A stretch of 7,159 nt of DNA from Salinibacterium sp. (GTDB taxonomy: Bacteria; Actinomycetota; Actinomycetes; Actinomycetales; Microbacteriaceae), in the NCBI GenBank assembly GCA_025352485.1, contig JANXTJ010000199.1, positions 1 through 7,159 on the forward strand, given 5' to 3'. The stretch's first letter is position 1. Every line of letters begins with the position of its first letter. The notes beneath the pieces were generated by a model. It saw only the letters and a program-made list of their open reading frames with translations, was not told where the DNA came from and searched no databases. Position numbers and translations under genes: made by a program. Below, piece after piece: positions 5,333 through 7,159 of this stretch.

Positions 5333-5701
5333 TCAGTCGGCCGGCGGGATGGCGATCGGGAGATAGGCGGTGAGGTCGGCCCGCGTTCCGGATGCCGCAA
5401 TGAGCCCCTCCGCGACGGCATCGGCCCAACCGAGGGTGCCGGTCGCGAGCGCAAGCCAGGTCACGGCATCCGTCTCGATCACATTTGGGGGCGTACCCCG
5501 CGTGTGCCGAGGGCCCTGAATGGCCTGCACGGCACCGAACGGCGGTACGCGAACCTCGACGGTGTTGCCCCGCGCCGCGTCAGCGAGAAGCTGGAGAAAG
5601 TAGCGAACCGCGGTCGCAGTGGCGGTGCGCGAGGGCGCGGCGGCGAGCGCTTCGGTGATGGCGGCGCGGCCGGCGGCATCACCGATTCGCTTGGGGGGCA
5701 T
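5333..5701 (-). CDS. Sterol carrier family protein (bacterial SCP ortholog)
   Basis: 122 residues, ATG at 5699-5701. The conserved core VEVRVPPFGAVQ (48-59), GPRHTRGTPPNV (63-74) and ETDAVTWLALATG (76-88) is what I recognise as the bacterial SCP ortholog family, a small SCP2-like fold. The C-terminal SGTRADL (104-110) is also typical. SCP2-like domains bind hydrophobic ligands, but no ligand or reaction is established for this subgroup, and the name should not be read as sterol transport. The protein lacks a signal peptide and membrane segments, so it should be cytoplasmic. In actinobacteria a member usually sits beside purF (for example Rv0807, from memory). Here a two-helix membrane-protein gene separates it from purF, and it is divergent from purD across 36 bp. 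TAGCGT 6 nt before the ATG suggests a leaderless mRNA. Confidence 0.88.
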   Translation of the reverse strand: MPPKRIGDAAGRAAITEALAAAPSRTATATAVRYFLQLLADAARGNTVEVRVPPFGAVQAIQGPRHTRGTPPNVIETDAVTWLALATGTLGWADAVAEGLIAASGTRADLTAYLPIAIPPAD

Positions 5702-5707
5702 GACTGA

Positions 5708-5713
5708 ACGCTA
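5708..5713 (-). promoter_or_regulatory. Candidate -10 element (TAGCGT) for the sterol-carrier-family gene
   Basis: TAGCGT on the minus strand fits TANNNT and ends 6 nt before the ATG at 5701, implying a leaderless transcript. Its -35 region would fall on top of the purD -10 and start codon. Confidence 0.45.
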
Positions 5714-5725
5714 GACCGTCGTCGG

Positions 5726-5731
5726 TAGGGT
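5726..5731 (+). promoter_or_regulatory. Candidate -10 element (TAGGGT) for purD
   Basis: TAGGGT ends 6 nt before the purD GTG at 5738. A weak -35-like CTGAAC lies at 5704-5709 with a 16-bp spacer. No Shine-Dalgarno is present, so purD is probably translated from a leaderless mRNA. Confidence 0.5.
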
Positions 5732-5737
5732 TAACTC

Positions 5738-6979
5738 GTGCGAATTCTCGTCCTTGGCTCAGGTGCCCGCGAGCACGCCATCGTTACGGCCCTCCTTCGC
5801 GAGAGCGAACACCATCAGATCACCGCGGCTCCCGGCAACGCCGGCATTGCCGGGGTCGTCCCCGTGGTGGGGCTCGACCCCACCCGCAACGACATCGTCA
5901 CGCAGTATGCGATCGACAACGATATTGAGCTGGTCGTCATCGGGCCCGAGGCTCCGCTCGTGGCCGGCGTCGCCGATTCCCTGCGCAAACGCGGCATCGC
6001 GGTCTTCGGGCCGGGCAAGGCCGCGGCGGCGCTGGAGGGCAGCAAGACGTTCGCGAAGCGGATCATGGATGACGCCGGCGTGCCCACCGGCCGTGCCCTG
6101 AGAGCGGGCACCCTCGAGGATGCCGTGGCCGCGATCGACGAGTACGGTGCGCCCTATGTCGTCAAGGCCGACGGTCTCGCCGCCGGCAAGGGAGTGCTTG
6201 TCACCGACGACCGCGATGCGGCCATCGCCCACGCGAGCTTCTGGCTCGGCCACGGGGCTGTGCTGGTGGAGGAGTTTCTCGCCGGGCAGGAGGTCTCGCT
6301 TTTTCTGCTCAGCGACGGCCAGAGCGTGCTGCCGCTGTCGCCCGCTCAGGATTACAAGCGCGCCCTCGACAATGACGAGGGGCCGAACACCGGCGGCATG
6401 GGTGCCTACAGCCCGCTGCCCTGGCTTCCCGATGGCTTCGTCGACGAGGTCATCGAAACCATCGCGCTGCCCACGATCCGACAGCTCGCCACTGAAGGCA
6501 CGCCGTTCATCGGGCTGTTGTACTGCGGGCTCATCCTCACCGACAACGGCATCAGGGTCATCGAGTTCAATGCACGCTTCGGAGACCCGGAGACCCAGGT
6601 CGTATTACCTCGGCTGGTAACCCCCTTGAGTGGTTTGCTCTTTGCCGCCGCCACGGGACAACTCGGCGGGCTGCCCCGCCCCGAGTTCTCGAGCGATGTT
6701 GCGGTGACCGTGGTGCTCGCCAGTGCGGGCTATCCCGACGACCCGATCACCGGCCGGCCGATCACGGGGCTCGCGGATGTCACCGACGTCACGATTGCCC
6801 ACGCCGCCACCGCGCTCGTGCGCGGCGAGTTCGTGGCCACCGGAGGTCGCGTGTTGAGCGTGGTCGCCACCGCCCCAGACTTCGCCGCCGCCCGCGCAAA
6901 GGTGTACGCCGCGCTGGACATCATCCAGCTCGAGGGCGGGCACTATCGCACAGACATAGCGAAGCGGGTCGCCGAATGA
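5738..6979 (+). CDS. purD: Phosphoribosylamine--glycine ligase (GAR synthetase)
   Basis: 413 residues, near the family's usual 420 or so. It joins phosphoribosylamine, the product of PurF, to glycine with ATP to give GAR (step 2 of purine synthesis) in the cytoplasm. The N-domain shows VLGSGAREHA at 5-14 and APGNAG at 31-36. VVIGPEAPLVAG (66-77) and FGPGKAAAALEGSK (90-103) follow. The ATP-grasp domain has YVVKADGLAAGKGV (140-153), the catalytic-site block DNDEGPNTGGMGAYSP (211-226), and VIEFNARFGDPETQ (274-287) supplying metal ligands. No motif is missing. The start is GTG at 5738; the family N-terminus MRILVLGSGAREHA follows immediately and no upstream extension is plausible. The TGA stop overlaps the purC ATG (ATGA), so the two genes are translationally coupled. 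Confidence 0.97.
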   Translation: MRILVLGSGAREHAIVTALLRESEHHQITAAPGNAGIAGVVPVVGLDPTRNDIVTQYAIDNDIELVVIGPEAPLVAGVADSLRKRGIAVFGPGKAAAALEGSKTFAKRIMDDAGVPTGRALRAGTLEDAVAAIDEYGAPYVVKADGLAAGKGVLVTDDRDAAIAHASFWLGHGAVLVEEFLAGQEVSLFLLSDGQSVLPLSPAQDYKRALDNDEGPNTGGMGAYSPLPWLPDGFVDEVIETIALPTIRQLATEGTPFIGLLYCGLILTDNGIRVIEFNARFGDPETQVVLPRLVTPLSGLLFAAATGQLGGLPRPEFSSDVAVTVVLASAGYPDDPITGRPITGLADVTDVTIAHAATALVRGEFVATGGRVLSVVATAPDFAAARAKVYAALDIIQLEGGHYRTDIAKRVAE

Positions 6980-7159
6980 GCGGCGAGCACGGCGTGATCG
7001 ACGGCTGGGAGCACGTCTATTCGGGCAAGGTGCGGGATCTGTATTCCTCACCGACGCGGCCGGGCACTGTGCTCATGGTGGCTAGTGATCGGGTGAGTGC
7101 GTTCGACCATGTGCTGGAGCCGGGCATCCCGGGTAAGGGCGAACTGCTCACGCGACTGA
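6976..7159 (+). CDS. purC: SAICAR synthetase, N-terminal part (3'-truncated by window)
   Basis: The frame opens with ATG at 6976 and stays open to the window end, giving 61 residues; the family is about 290-310 residues in actinobacteria. WEHVYSGKVRDLY (11-23) and VLMVASDRVSAFDHVL (32-47) are the N-terminal PurC blocks that bind ATP and substrate, and IPGKGELLTRL closes the visible part. The enzyme condenses CAIR with aspartate and ATP to form SAICAR. The ATGA overlap with purD indicates one operon. The catalytic C-terminal two-thirds cannot be judged. Confidence 0.93.
   Translation, partial: MSGEHGVIDGWEHVYSGKVRDLYSSPTRPGTVLMVASDRVSAFDHVLEPGIPGKGELLTRL

Noticed and set aside
5250..5429. Longer N-terminus for the membrane protein (start at 5429)
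   Set aside because: The added residues are Pro/Arg-rich low-complexity sequence overlapping the SCP-family gene; the GTG at 5249 has a GGAG and a sensible N-terminus.

Overview
The window reads as high-GC actinobacterial chromosome. GTG starts are frequent, several genes look leaderless, and actinobacteria-restricted families are present (DUF3073, the bacterial SCP ortholog). The protein sequences and gene order look most like Microbacteriaceae; that is recollection and inference, not a search result. No mobile element, tRNA, rRNA or CRISPR array is visible.

Layout, left to right. (1) 1-596 (+): a tandem pair of CrcB/Fluc fluoride-channel subunits, the first cut by the window edge, overlapping by 4 bp (GTGA). 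(2) 593-1699 (-): a flavin-containing monooxygenase-like FAD/NAD(P) oxidoreductase whose stop codon shares CTAG with the second crcB. (3) 1700-1869: a leader and promoter region, followed by the small DUF3073 gene (+). (4) 2195-3304 (-): purM, convergent with the DUF3073 gene; a four-copy 15-bp tandem repeat fills the junction. (5) 3305-3426: divergent intergenic region. (6) 3427-4884 (+): purF. (7) 4893-5249 (-): a small two-helix membrane protein, preceded on the same strand by a sterol-carrier-family gene (5333-5701). (8) 5738-6979 (+): purD, followed with a 4-bp ATGA overlap by purC, which runs off the window end.

The centre is a purine-biosynthesis neighbourhood: PurF (step 1), PurD (step 2), PurM (step 5) and PurC (the SAICAR synthetase step), with two poorly characterised families that travel with purF/purM in actinobacteria. 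From memory, M. tuberculosis has an SCP-like gene (Rv0807), purF and purM in one direction, with the DUF3073 gene Rv0810c converging on purM. Here the flanks of that arrangement are kept (DUF3073+, purM-, SCP-), but purF lies in the opposite orientation. Its protein resembles the E. coli type (Met-Cys start, no iron-sulfur ligand set) rather than the usual actinobacterial/Bacillus type. This suggests purF was replaced in situ in an ancestor, and it is the most interesting evolutionary signal here.

Other points of interest: an in-frame pentapeptide-repeat extension directly behind the purM stop codon; four genes with a TANNNT hexamer 6-7 nt before the start codon, implying leaderless transcription, two of them divergent within 36 bp; and ten copies of the word GGATGCC/GGCATCC spread over different codon frames. 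I see no clearly new multi-gene system; most of the window is core metabolism.
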